NCBI GenBank assembly: GCA_030744625.1
Contig: JASLQF010000010.1
Location: forward strand, 1-39,211
Direction: 5' to 3'
DNA length: 39,211 nucleotides
Origin: Rhodospirillales bacterium
GTDB taxonomy: Bacteria; Pseudomonadota; Alphaproteobacteria; Rhodospirillales; JASLQF01
Shown here: positions 24,664 through 34,538 of the stretch, in pieces
Numbering within the stretch: the first letter of the stretch is position 1
Layout of the letters: the number at the start of each line of letters is the position of its first letter
Program-made: the position numbers and the translations under genes
Notes under the pieces: generated by a model
The model's input: only the letters and a program-made list of their open reading frames with translations
Database searches by the model: none
Told to the model about the DNA's origin: nothing

Positions 24664-27456
24664 CTACTTTTGCGTCAGGGTCCACACGCCGTCCCAGTCC
24701 TCGGGCGGCGGGTTGTCCCGGTGGTGGAGGGCGCGCTCGAGAAAGATCTTCGAGGGGACGTCGCCGGCAAAGGCGTCGAGCGCGCCCTCTAAGGACGATA
24801 TCGCCGACGCCCAGTCGCGCCCCCGGTATTGGGCAAGCCCCCGGTTGTAGGCGTCGAGGGTGCGTTCCATGTTGGGGAAGCTCTCCTGGTCATGGAAATC
24901 GAGGGCCTCGAAAACGGCCACCGGCCGATCCTTACCCTTGACCCGCATGAGATCGATTTCGCGCACGTGGGTGGTGTTTGTCGTGTCGCGCACGGTGGCC
25001 TCGCTCATCAGTATCTTGGTGCCGTAGAACTTGTTGGCGCTTTCCAGGCGGGCCGCCAGGTTCACGCTGTCGCCGATGACGGTGTATTCCATGCGCTTCG
25101 GCGAACCGATGGAACCGGCGATGACGTCGCCGGTGCTGATGCCGACGCCGATCTCGAGCGGCTTGAACCCGTCGGCGGTTCGCCGCCGGTTGAAGGCGGC
25201 GAGCGCCACCAGCATCTCGTTGGCCACGGCGACCGCGTTGTCGGCGTCCCCGGGGCGGCTGAACGGCACGCCGAACAGGGCCATGATGGCGTCGCCGATG
25301 TATTTGTCGAGGATGCCGCCGAACTCGAAGATGACGTCCACCATGTCTTCGAAATAGGCGTTGAGGAGCGTCACCATGTCACGCGCGCCGAGAACCTCGG
25401 AGAGGCTCGTGAAATTGCGGATGTCCGAAAACAAGATCGACACCTTCTGGCTTTTGCCGCCGAGTTCGGCCTCGCCGCCGGCCAGCAGTTCGTCCGCCAC
25501 CTCCTTGCTCATGTAGCGCGCCATGGTGGTCTTGACGCGCTTCTCGTTGGTGATGTCCTCGATGATCACCATTGAACCGATGGGTTTGTCGTTGACGTCG
25601 ATCAACGGGCTGACCGTCAGGTTCACCGAGGCGCGCGCGCCGTCGGCGAGATGAAGATCGGCATCCACCGATATGTCGGCCTCTCCCGATTTTTCCACCT
25701 TGACGACGCTCTCCATGACCCAGGCGTTGGCGTCCGCGAAAACCTCCGTCGCCGGGTGATCGGTGAGGGTCTCGCGGGCACGGCGCAGGATATTCAACGA
25801 AGCGTCGTTGGCGGTGACGATGTTGTAGTCGGTATCGAGGGTGATGAGGCCGTTGCTCGTGCTCTTGAGGATGCCGTCGTTGTAGTTCTTCATGTTGAGC
25901 ACGTCGTCGAACAGCTGGGCGTTCTCCAGGGTGACGGCGATCTGCGCGGTGAACGCGCTGAGACGTTCCTCGTCGCGGCCCGTGAAAACCCCATCGCGCT
26001 TGTTGAGGACCTGGGTGACGCCGATCGGCTCGCCGGCCTTGTTGACGATCGGCATGCACAGGATGCTTTCCGTCTTGTAGCCGGTGCGCAGGTCGATCTC
26101 CTGGTTGAAGGCCGGGTGATTGTAAGGGTCGGACACGTTCTCCGGGTTTCCGCTGGCCAGCACGGCCCCGGCGATTCCATGGCCGGCGGGGAAGCGGATT
26201 TCCTTGACCTCCAACCCTTCGGCGACCCTGGACCACAGCTCATCGGTCTTCCCGTCATAGAGGAACAGCGTGCTGCGGTCGGCGTCCAGCAGCCTGGTCG
26301 TGGCTCTGATGATCTGATTGAGGAGAATATCCAGGTTGAGCTCGCCCGACAGGCTCTTGGCGATATCCAGGATATGCGCTTCGTCGCGCAGGCCATCGGT
26401 CATCAGATTGAAACCGCTGTAGAGTTCGGCGTAGACATCGGCCCCGGAGACCGGCAGATGCACGTCGAGGTCGCCGTGCTCGACCCGATCCATGGCCTCT
26501 ACCATGCGGTCCAGGTATTGGCGCTGGCTGTCGCGCCAGAATTTTTTCTCCAGGCAGGCGTCGATCCGCGCCTTGAGGAGCACGACGTTGAAGGGCTTTG
26601 CCAGGAAGTCCTCGGCGCCGAACTCGATGCATTTGACGATGGCGTCCATCTCGTCGACGGCGGAAATCATGATGACCGGAATCCCGCGCAGATCCTCATC
26701 GGCCTTGAGGCGCGCCAGTGTCTCGAAGCCGTCCATCACCGGCATCATCACGTCCAGGAGGACGAGGTCGAAACTTTCCTCCTGCGCCTTGCGAAGGGCC
26801 ACGCTGCCGTCTTTGGCCATGGCCATCGTGTGCCCCTCGCGCTTGAGGCGGCGGGCCAGCACGTCCCTGTTCTGCTTGATGTCGTCGACGATCAGGATAT
26901 GGCCCGCCGGCGCCCCTTCCCTGCCGGCCTTGCGGTCTCCCATGGAGGCCTTGTCCGCCGGCGTCTTGGGTTTGCGCGGCTCGGGTTTGGGCGGCGCGGT
27001 GGCGGGTCCAGCCGGGGCCTGTTCGACGATGGCGTACAGGCGCGACAGCAATCGGTTGGTTTCGTGCTGCAGCTTCAGTAATTCCGGGCGCAATGGCTCG
27101 CCGCCAAGGTCCTCCAGGTCTTCCAGAAGCATCTCTCCGTAGCCCTTGATGGCGTTGATCGGAGTACGCAGGTCGTGGCGCAGCTTCCTTTGGGACTCGG
27201 CGATATCGGTGGCGCGGAAGAAGGTCTTGATCAGTTTCTCGTCGTTCAGTTGGTCGATCTTGCCGGCAAGGTCGCCGATGGCGACGCCGATGCGTTCGAG
27301 GTCCGGAAGTATCTCGCCCAGGGCTAGCTCAGTCGCCTCGGTGTGGAGTTTCAGGCCGCTGTCCCGGATCTTTTCGATGAGGGGCAGAAGCACCGTCTGC
27401 AGCGCGCCCAGACGGGCCCGCCATTGGCGGAGGTTGATGGCGCCCTCCGAGGTCAT
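24664..27456 (-). CDS. Receiver-GAF-PAS-class III adenylate cyclase with an N-terminal HisKA-like domain
   Basis: A 930-residue soluble signalling enzyme. In order: helical N-terminus; a dimerisation/H-box segment RKLRHDLRTPINAIKGYGEM with His94 but no kinase ATPase domain; a receiver (186-302; Asp191/192, phospho-Asp235, Lys287); a linker helix; GAF (about 365-515); PAS (about 520-640); a class III cyclase (about 655-830); and a C-terminal helical, TPR-like tail. Cyclase metal ligands are Asp678 (LFSDIRNFT) and Asp722 (KYIGDA); Lys718 and Thr792 (EYTVIGD) are the ATP-type specificity residues; Asn799 and Arg803 stabilise the transition state. It should make cAMP under control of receiver phosphorylation and a GAF ligand. 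The ATG at 27456 overlaps the kinase stop as ATGA. His94 could relay phosphate or serve only for dimerisation. Confidence 0.9.
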   Translation of the reverse strand: MTSEGAINLRQWRARLGALQTVLLPLIEKIRDSGLKLHTEATELALGEILPDLERIGVAIGDLAGKIDQLNDEKLIKTFFRATDIAESQRKLRHDLRTPINAIKGYGEMLLEDLEDLGGEPLRPELLKLQHETNRLLSRLYAIVEQAPAGPATAPPKPEPRKPKTPADKASMGDRKAGREGAPAGHILIVDDIKQNRDVLARRLKREGHTMAMAKDGSVALRKAQEESFDLVLLDVMMPVMDGFETLARLKADEDLRGIPVIMISAVDEMDAIVKCIEFGAEDFLAKPFNVVLLKARIDACLEKKFWRDSQRQYLDRMVEAMDRVEHGDLDVHLPVSGADVYAELYSGFNLMTDGLRDEAHILDIAKSLSGELNLDILLNQIIRATTRLLDADRSTLFLYDGKTDELWSRVAEGLEVKEIRFPAGHGIAGAVLASGNPENVSDPYNHPAFNQEIDLRTGYKTESILCMPIVNKAGEPIGVTQVLNKRDGVFTGRDEERLSAFTAQIAVTLENAQLFDDVLNMKNYNDGILKSTSNGLITLDTDYNIVTANDASLNILRRARETLTDHPATEVFADANAWVMESVVKVEKSGEADISVDADLHLADGARASVNLTVSPLIDVNDKPIGSMVIIEDITNEKRVKTTMARYMSKEVADELLAGGEAELGGKSQKVSILFSDIRNFTSLSEVLGARDMVTLLNAYFEDMVDVIFEFGGILDKYIGDAIMALFGVPFSRPGDADNAVAVANEMLVALAAFNRRRTADGFKPLEIGVGISTGDVIAGSIGSPKRMEYTVIGDSVNLAARLESANKFYGTKILMSEATVRDTTNTTHVREIDLMRVKGKDRPVAVFEALDFHDQESFPNMERTLDAYNRGLAQYRGRDWASAISSLEGALDAFAGDVPSKIFLERALHHRDNPPPEDWDGVWTLTQK

Positions 27457-30400
27457 GGGCGCGCTCCGGGCGCCGCCGCGTCGAGGGGTGGGTGAATGAT
27501 TTCCCGGAGAATCCTCGGCAAGGCAACCAAATCTTCCGCATTCTTGCTCAACAGCGCCATCACCCGCCCTTCGAGCTGGCGGCGGTCCTTGGCGGTCAGG
27601 GTCTTGGCGGTCACGACGATGACCGGGACACCTCGCCAGTTCTCGTTGGCGCGAATTTCCGAAAGAAATTCGAAACCGTCCATCTCCGGCATGATCAGAT
27701 CGAGAAGGATGACGTCCGGCATCGCGTCTGCGACGCGCCGCAGGCCGACCAGGCCGTTTTCGGCTTCGTCGACCACCCATTTCTCTTTCTTCAGGATCGA
27801 CTTCATGATCTCGCGCGTCGGGGCGTCGTCTTCCACCACCAAAACCCGCCGCCGGTTCCCAGGGCAATGCTTGCGCAGGGTGGACATGAGTTTTTCGCGG
27901 TCCACCGGTTTGATCAGATAGTCGGCCGCCCCCAGGGAGAATCCGATACGGCGGTCATCGACGATGCTCAGCATGATCACCGGGATTTCGCTCAGCTCGG
28001 CGTTGTCCTTGAGCGCGCCGAGCACGGCCCATCCGTCCATTCCCGGCATCAGGACGTCGAGAGTGATGGCGTCGGGGCGCAGGCGCTCGGCAAGGGACAG
28101 GGCCTCCTCCCCGTTCGCCGCAGCCCTCACATGGTATCCGTTGCGCCCCAGATAGCGGCTCAGAAGATCGCGCACCTTGGGATCGTCGTCGACGACGAGC
28201 ACGGTGGCTGCCCCTTTCGGCTTCGGCGGGGTTTGGAGAGCCGCCACTTCGCCGCCGTCCTCGAGCGCCGACGGCGCGGCGGCGGCAAGGCGGACGACGA
28301 AGGTCGATCCCACATCCTTTTCGCTGGTCACCGTGATGTCGCCGCCGAGCATCTGGCAAAAGCTCCTGGTGATCGCCAAGCCTAGCCCGCTGCCGCCGAA
28401 GTGGCGAGACGTCGAGGAATCCGCTTGGGCAAATGGGTCGAACACGCGTTCGCATTGCTCCGCCGTCATGCCGACCCCGGTGTCGGAGACGCTGAACACC
28501 AGGTCCTCGCCGGGGGCCACTTGGTGGCGCGAAACATCGAGCGTGATACGGCCTTTCTCGGTGAATTTGCAGGCGTTGCTGAGGAGATTGAAAAGCGCTT
28601 GGCGAACCTTCGTGATGTCGCTGCGCATGGTGCCCAGGTCATCGGGAACATGTACCTCGAAGGCGTTGTCGTTTTGCTTGGCAAGCGGGTTGATGGTGGC
28701 CGCCACATCATGGGCCATCTCGGCGACGTCGAACGTCTCCAGGAAAATTTCGATCTTTCCGGCCTCGATCTTGGAGACATCGAGGACGTTGTTGATCAGC
28801 GAGAGCAAGTGTCTTCCCGCCGACTGAATCTTGCGCAGGTCGCTGGCACTCGTGCCTTCGGCCTTTTCGTCGGCCTCTTCGAGAAGGATTTCGCTGTAGC
28901 CGATGATGGCGTTGAGCGGCGTTCTCAGCTCGTGGCTCATATTGGCCAGGAATTCGGATTTCGACGCGCTTGCTTCCTCGGCCGCCTGCTTGGCGGCGCT
29001 AAGGAATTCCTTCGCTTCGACCTCGTCGGTGATGTCGATGATGGCCCCGGCCAGCCACGTGGCCCGCCCCTCGGCGTCCCTGTGGGCCAGGGAATGCTGA
29101 CGCACCTGGCGGATTTTTCCCTCGCCGTCGAAGATTCTGTACTCGCATTCCATGCGCTCGGTAAGGCCCTTGGCGTGGGCGATGATGGCGCCGTTGAGGA
29201 TGTCCAAATCCTCCGGGAGCACGTGTTTGCGCCAGTCCGTGACGCACTTCACGGAGGCGGGTTCCAAGCCGAAGAACCCGCCCTCGCGCGAAGCGAGGAA
29301 TATCTCGTCCTCGACCATGTCCCAGGTAAAGCTGGTCTCGGCGGCCGCCTTCATGGCCAGCAGATGGCGCTCCTCGATAATGCGCAGGTTTTCCTCGGCG
29401 CGCTTGCGCTCGGTGATGTCCAGGAGGAAGCCGTCCCACGTCACCTCGCCGCCCTCGGCGCGGGTGACGCGCGAGGAGCCTTGAATCCACTTTTCGGCGC
29501 CGCTCTTGGTGACCACCCGGAACTCCAGGTTCCAGGTGTCCAGCGTGTCGGCCGATTCCCGCAACGAGGCGAAGAAGCGCTCCCGTTCGTCGGGCGGAAG
29601 CACTCCCAGCATGACTTCCGCATCGGCCAGAATGTCGTCGGGCTCGATCTCGTAAAGGGCACGCACGCCCGGGCTGACGTAGGGGTATGAAATAGAGCCG
29701 TCGGGCCGCATGACGCGCTGGTAAACCACGCCCGGAACGTTGGCGGTGATGGTCTCGTAGCGCGCCTCGCTGTCGCGCAGGGCCTCCTCCGCCTGCTTGC
29801 GCTCGGTTAGGTCATAGAACCATGCCAGTCTCGCCGGCTCGCCCACGTACTCGATCGGCACGAACGAAACCGACGCCCAGAACTCCGTATCGTCGCGCCG
29901 CTTCAACCGGACCTCGGCGTCTCGCACACTTCCGTCTCTTTTCAATCGCTCGGCGATCCACTTCCTGTCGTCCGGGTCGGCATAGTACTCGCCCGCCACT
30001 CGCGACTGCAGATTGGCCTCGTCGATCCTGAATATTTCAAGGAGACGGGCGTTGGCGTAAATGATCTTGCGGTCCTGGGAACGAACGACAGCCACCCCGA
30101 TCGGACTGTCCCGCAGCATGGATTGGAATCGCCCCTCGCTCTCCCGCAGGGCTTCCTCGGCCTGTTTGCGCTCCGTGATGTCGGTGACCCACGAGATGGC
30201 CACCGGCTCACCGCCGAACATCATCCTTTGCATGGAGATCAGCACCCAAACCGGCAGGCCATCGGAACGCTTGAACTCCATTTCGATGTCGCGGACCAAA
30301 TCCTTCCCCTTCAACTGGTCCTTCAGGAACTGCTTGTCGCCGGGGTTCACGTAAATGCTGTCGAGGTCGATGTCTTCGATGTCGCCGTGCGCCATGCCGC

Positions 30401-32126
30401 CGAGCTCCGACCACCTTTCGTTGCGGAAGATGACCCGATCACCTGGTCCGGTGATGATGACGCCGATGGGGCTGCCTTCGAGCGTATTGCTCATTTGCCG
30501 TTCGCTCTCGCCCAGGGCTTCCTCGGCGCGCTTACGCTCGGTGATGTCTGTGACCGTGCCCACGGCACCGCCATCCTTGAGGGGTGCCTTGCGGACGTGA
30601 AGTATGCGCCCGCTCGGCGTCGTCATCTCGATCTCGATGTGTTTGTCCGAGGCGATGGCGGCATAGCGCGCGTCGGCCAGCTTTTCCGGATCGCCGGGCC
30701 CGTAGAATCCGGCCTTGGCGAGACGGTCGATGAATTGGCGCCCCGGCATCCCGATTTCGAGCGTGTCGGGCGGGATATCCAGCATGTTCGCGTAGCGATC
30801 ATTGAACATGACCATTTTCATGTCGGCATCGAGGACGAAAATCCCGTCCGACATGTTGGTCAGCGCCGTGCTCAGGAGAGCCTCCTTCCTGGCGATTTCG
30901 GTCTCGGCGCGCTTGCGCTCGGTGATGTCGGTGACGGTTGCCAGATAGCCGCCACCGGTCAGCGGATTGATGCTCACCTCGTGGACCGATCCGTCGGCCA
31001 GCACCTGCTCGTCGACCGATCGCGTCTTGATCGAGTTGATCCAGTCGACCCAGTGCCGGACCTGGTCCTCGACGTCGTCTCCCATGACGTCCGTCATTGC
31101 CGCGTAAACGCCCCGTTCCGCTTGGCTGCGGACGATGTCCTCGTAGCCAATACCGGAAACCAGGATGTCTTCGGGTATGCCGCGAAGGACGGCGAAGCGC
31201 CGATTCCACGTCAACAATTTCAGGTCGGCGTCGAACATGGCGATGCCCTGGTCCATGTTGGCCAGGGTCGCCTCCAGGGCGGTCGAGTTTCTTGCCAGTT
31301 CCTCCTGATCGTTCTTGAGTTGGGTGACGTCGTTGCGAATTCCGGCGATGCCGCCCTCCCGAGTACGGCGGTCCGTGGTCTGCACCCAGCGCCCGTCCTT
31401 CAGGTGGGTGAGGTAGGGCTCGCCGCTGGGATTACGAAAATCTTTCAGGCGCTCTTCTTTCCACTTGCCGATCTCTTCGGCGGTGCCGGTGTATTGGCCC
31501 CGCTCCACCGCCACGTCGATTAAATCGAAGAAGTTGGCGCCGGGGACGAGCAAGTCGGCGATCGTCGAATACATGCCTTTCATCTGCTCGTTGCAAACAA
31601 CCAGGTTGTCATTGGCATCGTAGAGAACGAATCCCTCGGAAATTGCGGATACGGCGTCCGTCAGCCGGGTCTCCGCTTCGTCGGACGCTTCCTGGGCAGC
31701 GATCAGGTCCTTTTCGGCGCGCTTACGCTCGGTGATGTCGGCGTGAATGCTGACCGTGTCGCCGTCGGGGGTACGGCGGTCGCGGATCTGTACCCAGCGT
31801 CCGTCGGCCAGCGCCACGTCGAACGTTTCATCGGTTTTCCCGTAGATTTCGGTGCGCCGGCGCAGGACTTCCGCGGCGCCCGCGGCCTCGTCGATGGTGC
31901 CCCGGGCGATATCAAGTTCGATGAGTTCCTTCAACGAGGTGCCGGGTTCCACGTCGGCGTCGCCGTAATCATACAATTCCTTGTACTTGCTGTTGCACAG
32001 CACGAGCCGGTCGTCGGCGTCAAACAGGGCGAAGCCTTCGGAAATGCCCTCGATGGCGTCGATCAGCCGGGTTTCCGCCAGGGTGGAGGCATCTTTCATC
32101 TGAGCTTGTTCCCCCCGCTCACCCAT
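27453..32126 (-). CDS. Hybrid histidine kinase with eight PAS domains and two receivers
   Basis: A 1,557-residue soluble kinase. Eight PAS domains of about 120 residues each run from about 16 to 1035, seven of them ending in a PAC-type DITERK or close variant. Then come HisKA (SHELRTPLNAIIGYSEIL, phospho-His1065), HATPase_c (N-box NLLSNACKFTEKG near 1184, DTGVGM, GGSGLGLAI), receiver 1 (about 1309-1420, phospho-Asp1357 in TLDVLMPGMDGW) and receiver 2 (about 1428-1540, phospho-Asp1476 in LLDLIMPEMDGF). There are no membrane helices, so it senses cytoplasmic signals. The start is uncertain: GTG 32150, ATG 32126 and ATG 32099 are all possible, and I list the ATG with AAGGG upstream. It is flanked by a DivK-like receiver and, by ATGA overlap, the cyclase. 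Confidence 0.92.
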   Translation of the reverse strand: MGERGEQAQMKDASTLAETRLIDAIEGISEGFALFDADDRLVLCNSKYKELYDYGDADVEPGTSLKELIELDIARGTIDEAAGAAEVLRRRTEIYGKTDETFDVALADGRWVQIRDRRTPDGDTVSIHADITERKRAEKDLIAAQEASDEAETRLTDAVSAISEGFVLYDANDNLVVCNEQMKGMYSTIADLLVPGANFFDLIDVAVERGQYTGTAEEIGKWKEERLKDFRNPSGEPYLTHLKDGRWVQTTDRRTREGGIAGIRNDVTQLKNDQEELARNSTALEATLANMDQGIAMFDADLKLLTWNRRFAVLRGIPEDILVSGIGYEDIVRSQAERGVYAAMTDVMGDDVEDQVRHWVDWINSIKTRSVDEQVLADGSVHEVSINPLTGGGYLATVTDITERKRAETEIARKEALLSTALTNMSDGIFVLDADMKMVMFNDRYANMLDIPPDTLEIGMPGRQFIDRLAKAGFYGPGDPEKLADARYAAIASDKHIEIEMTTPSGRILHVRKAPLKDGGAVGTVTDITERKRAEEALGESERQMSNTLEGSPIGVIITGPGDRVIFRNERWSELGGMAHGDIEDIDLDSIYVNPGDKQFLKDQLKGKDLVRDIEMEFKRSDGLPVWVLISMQRMMFGGEPVAISWVTDITERKQAEEALRESEGRFQSMLRDSPIGVAVVRSQDRKIIYANARLLEIFRIDEANLQSRVAGEYYADPDDRKWIAERLKRDGSVRDAEVRLKRRDDTEFWASVSFVPIEYVGEPARLAWFYDLTERKQAEEALRDSEARYETITANVPGVVYQRVMRPDGSISYPYVSPGVRALYEIEPDDILADAEVMLGVLPPDERERFFASLRESADTLDTWNLEFRVVTKSGAEKWIQGSSRVTRAEGGEVTWDGFLLDITERKRAEENLRIIEERHLLAMKAAAETSFTWDMVEDEIFLASREGGFFGLEPASVKCVTDWRKHVLPEDLDILNGAIIAHAKGLTERMECEYRIFDGEGKIRQVRQHSLAHRDAEGRATWLAGAIIDITDEVEAKEFLSAAKQAAEEASASKSEFLANMSHELRTPLNAIIGYSEILLEEADEKAEGTSASDLRKIQSAGRHLLSLINNVLDVSKIEAGKIEIFLETFDVAEMAHDVAATINPLAKQNDNAFEVHVPDDLGTMRSDITKVRQALFNLLSNACKFTEKGRITLDVSRHQVAPGEDLVFSVSDTGVGMTAEQCERVFDPFAQADSSTSRHFGGSGLGLAITRSFCQMLGGDITVTSEKDVGSTFVVRLAAAAPSALEDGGEVAALQTPPKPKGAATVLVVDDDPKVRDLLSRYLGRNGYHVRAAANGEEALSLAERLRPDAITLDVLMPGMDGWAVLGALKDNAELSEIPVIMLSIVDDRRIGFSLGAADYLIKPVDREKLMSTLRKHCPGNRRRVLVVEDDAPTREIMKSILKKEKWVVDEAENGLVGLRRVADAMPDVILLDLIMPEMDGFEFLSEIRANENWRGVPVIVVTAKTLTAKDRRQLEGRVMALLSKNAEDLVALPRILREIIHPPLDAAAPGARP

Positions 32127-32159
32127 GGTGCTGGCGCCCTTGGGGTCCACCCAGGTTCT

Positions 32160-32534
32160 CTATCGGGAGCCCTGATCGAGCAGGCGTTCCATTTTCTCTA
32201 ACAGGCGCGCCAGTTCCACAGGTTTGGTGTCGTAGTCGTCGCACCCCGCCTCGAGGGCCTTGTCCCGGTCTTCCGCCATGGCGTGCGCCGTCAACGCGAT
32301 GACGGGGATGGCCTGCGTCTCGGCGGATGCCTTGATCTTCCGCGTCGCTTCCCACCCGTCCATGATGGGCAGGCTCATGTCCATGAGGATGAGGTCGGGA
32401 TCCTCGCTCGCCGCCATGTCGAGCCCCGACGCGCCGTCGAGGGCGACGATGACGTCGTAGCCTTTTCGCGTCAGACGCCGCGACAGCATGTCGCGGTTCA
32501 TCTCATTGTCCTCGACCAGCAGAATCTTCGCCAT
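32160..32534 (-). CDS. DivK-like single-domain response regulator
   Basis: A 124-residue stand-alone receiver. ILLVEDNEMNRDMLSRRLTR gives the acidic pocket (Glu8, Asp9), LILMDMSLPIMDGWE the phospho-acceptor Asp52, LTAHAM the conserved Thr82 and DDYDTKPVE Lys104. There is no output domain, so it acts through protein contacts or as a phosphate shuttle. GGGGAG lies about 7 bases before the ATG at 32534. It is the first gene of a minus-strand set with the hybrid kinase and the cyclase, so it is a natural partner of that kinase. The residues around EDNEMNRDML are those of the DivK/CckA-output type receivers common in alphaproteobacteria, but it is not proposed as the cell-cycle DivK itself. Confidence 0.9.
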   Translation of the reverse strand: MAKILLVEDNEMNRDMLSRRLTRKGYDVIVALDGASGLDMAASEDPDLILMDMSLPIMDGWEATRKIKASAETQAIPVIALTAHAMAEDRDKALEAGCDDYDTKPVELARLLEKMERLLDQGSR

Positions 32535-32645
32535 GAACGTCTCCCCTGGGTGGGCACCGGGCCGATACCCGCCTGCCGCGAGAATAACGGCTTTAGCCGA
32601 TTTATCAAAATCCTGCCGCTCCCCGCCGCCATTCGGCAATGCCGG

Positions 32646-32675
32646 TTGACGCTTGATACGGCTGAACACTACGTT
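32646..32675 (+). promoter_or_regulatory. Weak sigma-70-like promoter candidate for the ThDP-enzyme operon
   Basis: TTGACG at 32646-32651 and TACGTT at 32670-32675 are separated by 18 bases, about 55 bases before the ThDP-enzyme start in a 197-bp divergent region. The -35 is good and the -10 poor, so this is tentative. Confidence 0.25.
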
Positions 32676-32731
32676 CCCGGTGTTTCCGCCGATCGGAATA
32701 ATATGACGAACGGCTTGCATTGGGGGCGACA

Positions 32732-34513
32732 ATGGCTCGCGTGAAGGGGGCGGAACTCATCGCCGAGTTCCTGATCAAGGAGAAGATCCCGTACGTGTTC
32801 GGGGTGTGCGGGCACGGCAACGTCGGGATGCTCGACGCCCTCTACGATGTGCGCGATGAAATCACCCTGGTCTCGCCGCGCCACGAGCAGGTGGCCGGGC
32901 ACATGGCCGACGCCTATTTCCGCGTCAAGCACGCGCCGGCGGCGACACTGACCTCGTGCGGGCCGGGGTCGGCCAATCTGGTCATGGCGCTGGCCGTGGC
33001 GCTGAGCGATTCGTCGGCCTTCCTGGCGATCACCGGCAACGTGCCGACCTCGCAGTTCAACCGCGGCCCCTTCCAGGAGATCAACCGTCACAACCAGGCC
33101 GATTTTCCCAACGTCGTGCGCCCGGTGGTCAAGCACGGCTTCCAGCCGTCACGGGTCGACATGCTGCCCCTGGCGCTCAGGCAGGCGGCCACCACCATGC
33201 TCAGCGGCCGTCCCGGTCCGGTGAACCTGGATGTGCCCTTCAACCTGTTTCAGGAGGAAGCGGAAGCGACGCTGGACGGCCCGCCGACGGGCGGACACAA
33301 CGCGCGGCGCAGCGGTGCCTCGCCCGAAGACGTGGCCCAGGCCCTCGACATGATGGTGGCGGCCGAGCGCCCGGTGCTCTTTATCGGCCACGGCGTGACC
33401 CTGTCCGAGGCCAGCGCCGAGTTGACCCAGTTGGCGCGGCGCTTGCGTATCCCGGTCATCAGCTCGCCCAACGGCATGGGCTGCTTCGACATGACCGATG
33501 GTCTCTCCCTCGGCTTCATCGGCCGCAACGGCGCCTATCATGCCAATCAGGCGGGGCGCCACGCGGATCTGGTGATCGCCGTCGGCGCCCGCTTCGACGA
33601 CCGCTCGGCGTCGTCCTGGACGCCCGGCTATTCCTGGAACTTCCCGGCCACCAAGCTCATCCACGTCGACGTCGATCACGCCGAGATCGGCCGCAACTAC
33701 GCGCCGACCCTGGGTATCCTGGCCGATGCGCGCACCTTCCTCGCCCAGGCGCTGGCCGAGGTCGACCGGCGCGGCCGGGCGAACCAGGACAGGCTTGCCT
33801 CCTGGCATGAAGACATCGCCGCCTGGCGCCGCGCCTGGGAGGAATTCACTGAACCCAACTTCGAAATCCATGCCTCGCCCATGCGCCCCGAGAGGGTGGT
33901 CGCCGACTGCCAGGCGGTGTTGCCCGACGACGCCATCCTGTCCCTCGATTCCGGCGTCCACCACAACTGGTACATGCAGTTCTGGAAGGCCCGGCGACCG
34001 CGGACCATGCTCAACACCTGGGGCTTTTCGGGCATGGGCTTCGGGCCGAGCGGTATCCTCGGCGCCAAGCTGGCGGCTCCCGACCGGCCTTGCGTCGCGG
34101 TGTGCGGCGACGGCGGCTTCACCATGGTGCCGCACGTGCTGTGCACCGCCGTCGAGTACGACATCCCGGCGGTGTGGGTGGTGTGGAACAACTTTTCCTG
34201 GAGCGCCATCCGCGACATCCAGCACGGCCTGTTCGACGGCCGCGAGATCGGCACCGGCTTCTACCAGGACGGCAACAAGCAGCCCTACAATCCGGATTTC
34301 GCGGCCTGGGCGCGGGCCGCCGGCGTCGACGGCATAACGGTGTCGAAGTCGGAGGATTTCAAGGGGGCGCTGGAGCACGCGGTGGCGGCCAACAAACCTT
34401 ACCTGATCGACGTGCACGTCGACGCCAACGTCCGCCCGCCGGCCACCGGCACCTGGGCGCTGCCGCCCATCCCCCACAAGGAGCCGGTTTTCGGCGAGCC
34501 CTACACGCCGTGA
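32732..34513 (+). CDS. Thiamine-diphosphate enzyme of the acetolactate synthase family
   Basis: A 593-residue three-domain ThDP enzyme. The Pyr domain has VFGVCGHGN and RHEQVAGHMADAY, with the cofactor-activating Glu52; the middle domain carries RPVLFIGHGV; the PP domain holds the Mg/ThDP motif from GDGGF (Asp460) to NN at 486-487. Enzymes of this group decarboxylate 2-oxo acids or acyl-CoAs (acetolactate synthase, oxalyl-CoA or benzoylformate decarboxylase, sulfoacetaldehyde acetyltransferase). I cannot place it in one subgroup, and no acetolactate regulatory subunit is nearby, so a catabolic role is more likely than valine synthesis. GGGGG precedes the ATG by 6 bases; a TTG four codons earlier is less likely. 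It is followed by the cupin and molybdenum hydroxylase genes. Confidence 0.88.
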   Translation: MARVKGAELIAEFLIKEKIPYVFGVCGHGNVGMLDALYDVRDEITLVSPRHEQVAGHMADAYFRVKHAPAATLTSCGPGSANLVMALAVALSDSSAFLAITGNVPTSQFNRGPFQEINRHNQADFPNVVRPVVKHGFQPSRVDMLPLALRQAATTMLSGRPGPVNLDVPFNLFQEEAEATLDGPPTGGHNARRSGASPEDVAQALDMMVAAERPVLFIGHGVTLSEASAELTQLARRLRIPVISSPNGMGCFDMTDGLSLGFIGRNGAYHANQAGRHADLVIAVGARFDDRSASSWTPGYSWNFPATKLIHVDVDHAEIGRNYAPTLGILADARTFLAQALAEVDRRGRANQDRLASWHEDIAAWRRAWEEFTEPNFEIHASPMRPERVVADCQAVLPDDAILSLDSGVHHNWYMQFWKARRPRTMLNTWGFSGMGFGPSGILGAKLAAPDRPCVAVCGDGGFTMVPHVLCTAVEYDIPAVWVVWNNFSWSAIRDIQHGLFDGREIGTGFYQDGNKQPYNPDFAAWARAAGVDGITVSKSEDFKGALEHAVAANKPYLIDVHVDANVRPPATGTWALPPIPHKEPVFGEPYTP

Positions 34514-34538
34514 ACGGCCGCCACCGGAAGGAGACAGC

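Noticed and set aside
22757..24850. A 697-codon plus-strand open frame opposite typA
   Set aside because: Antisense to a full-length conserved GTPase; no recognisable product.
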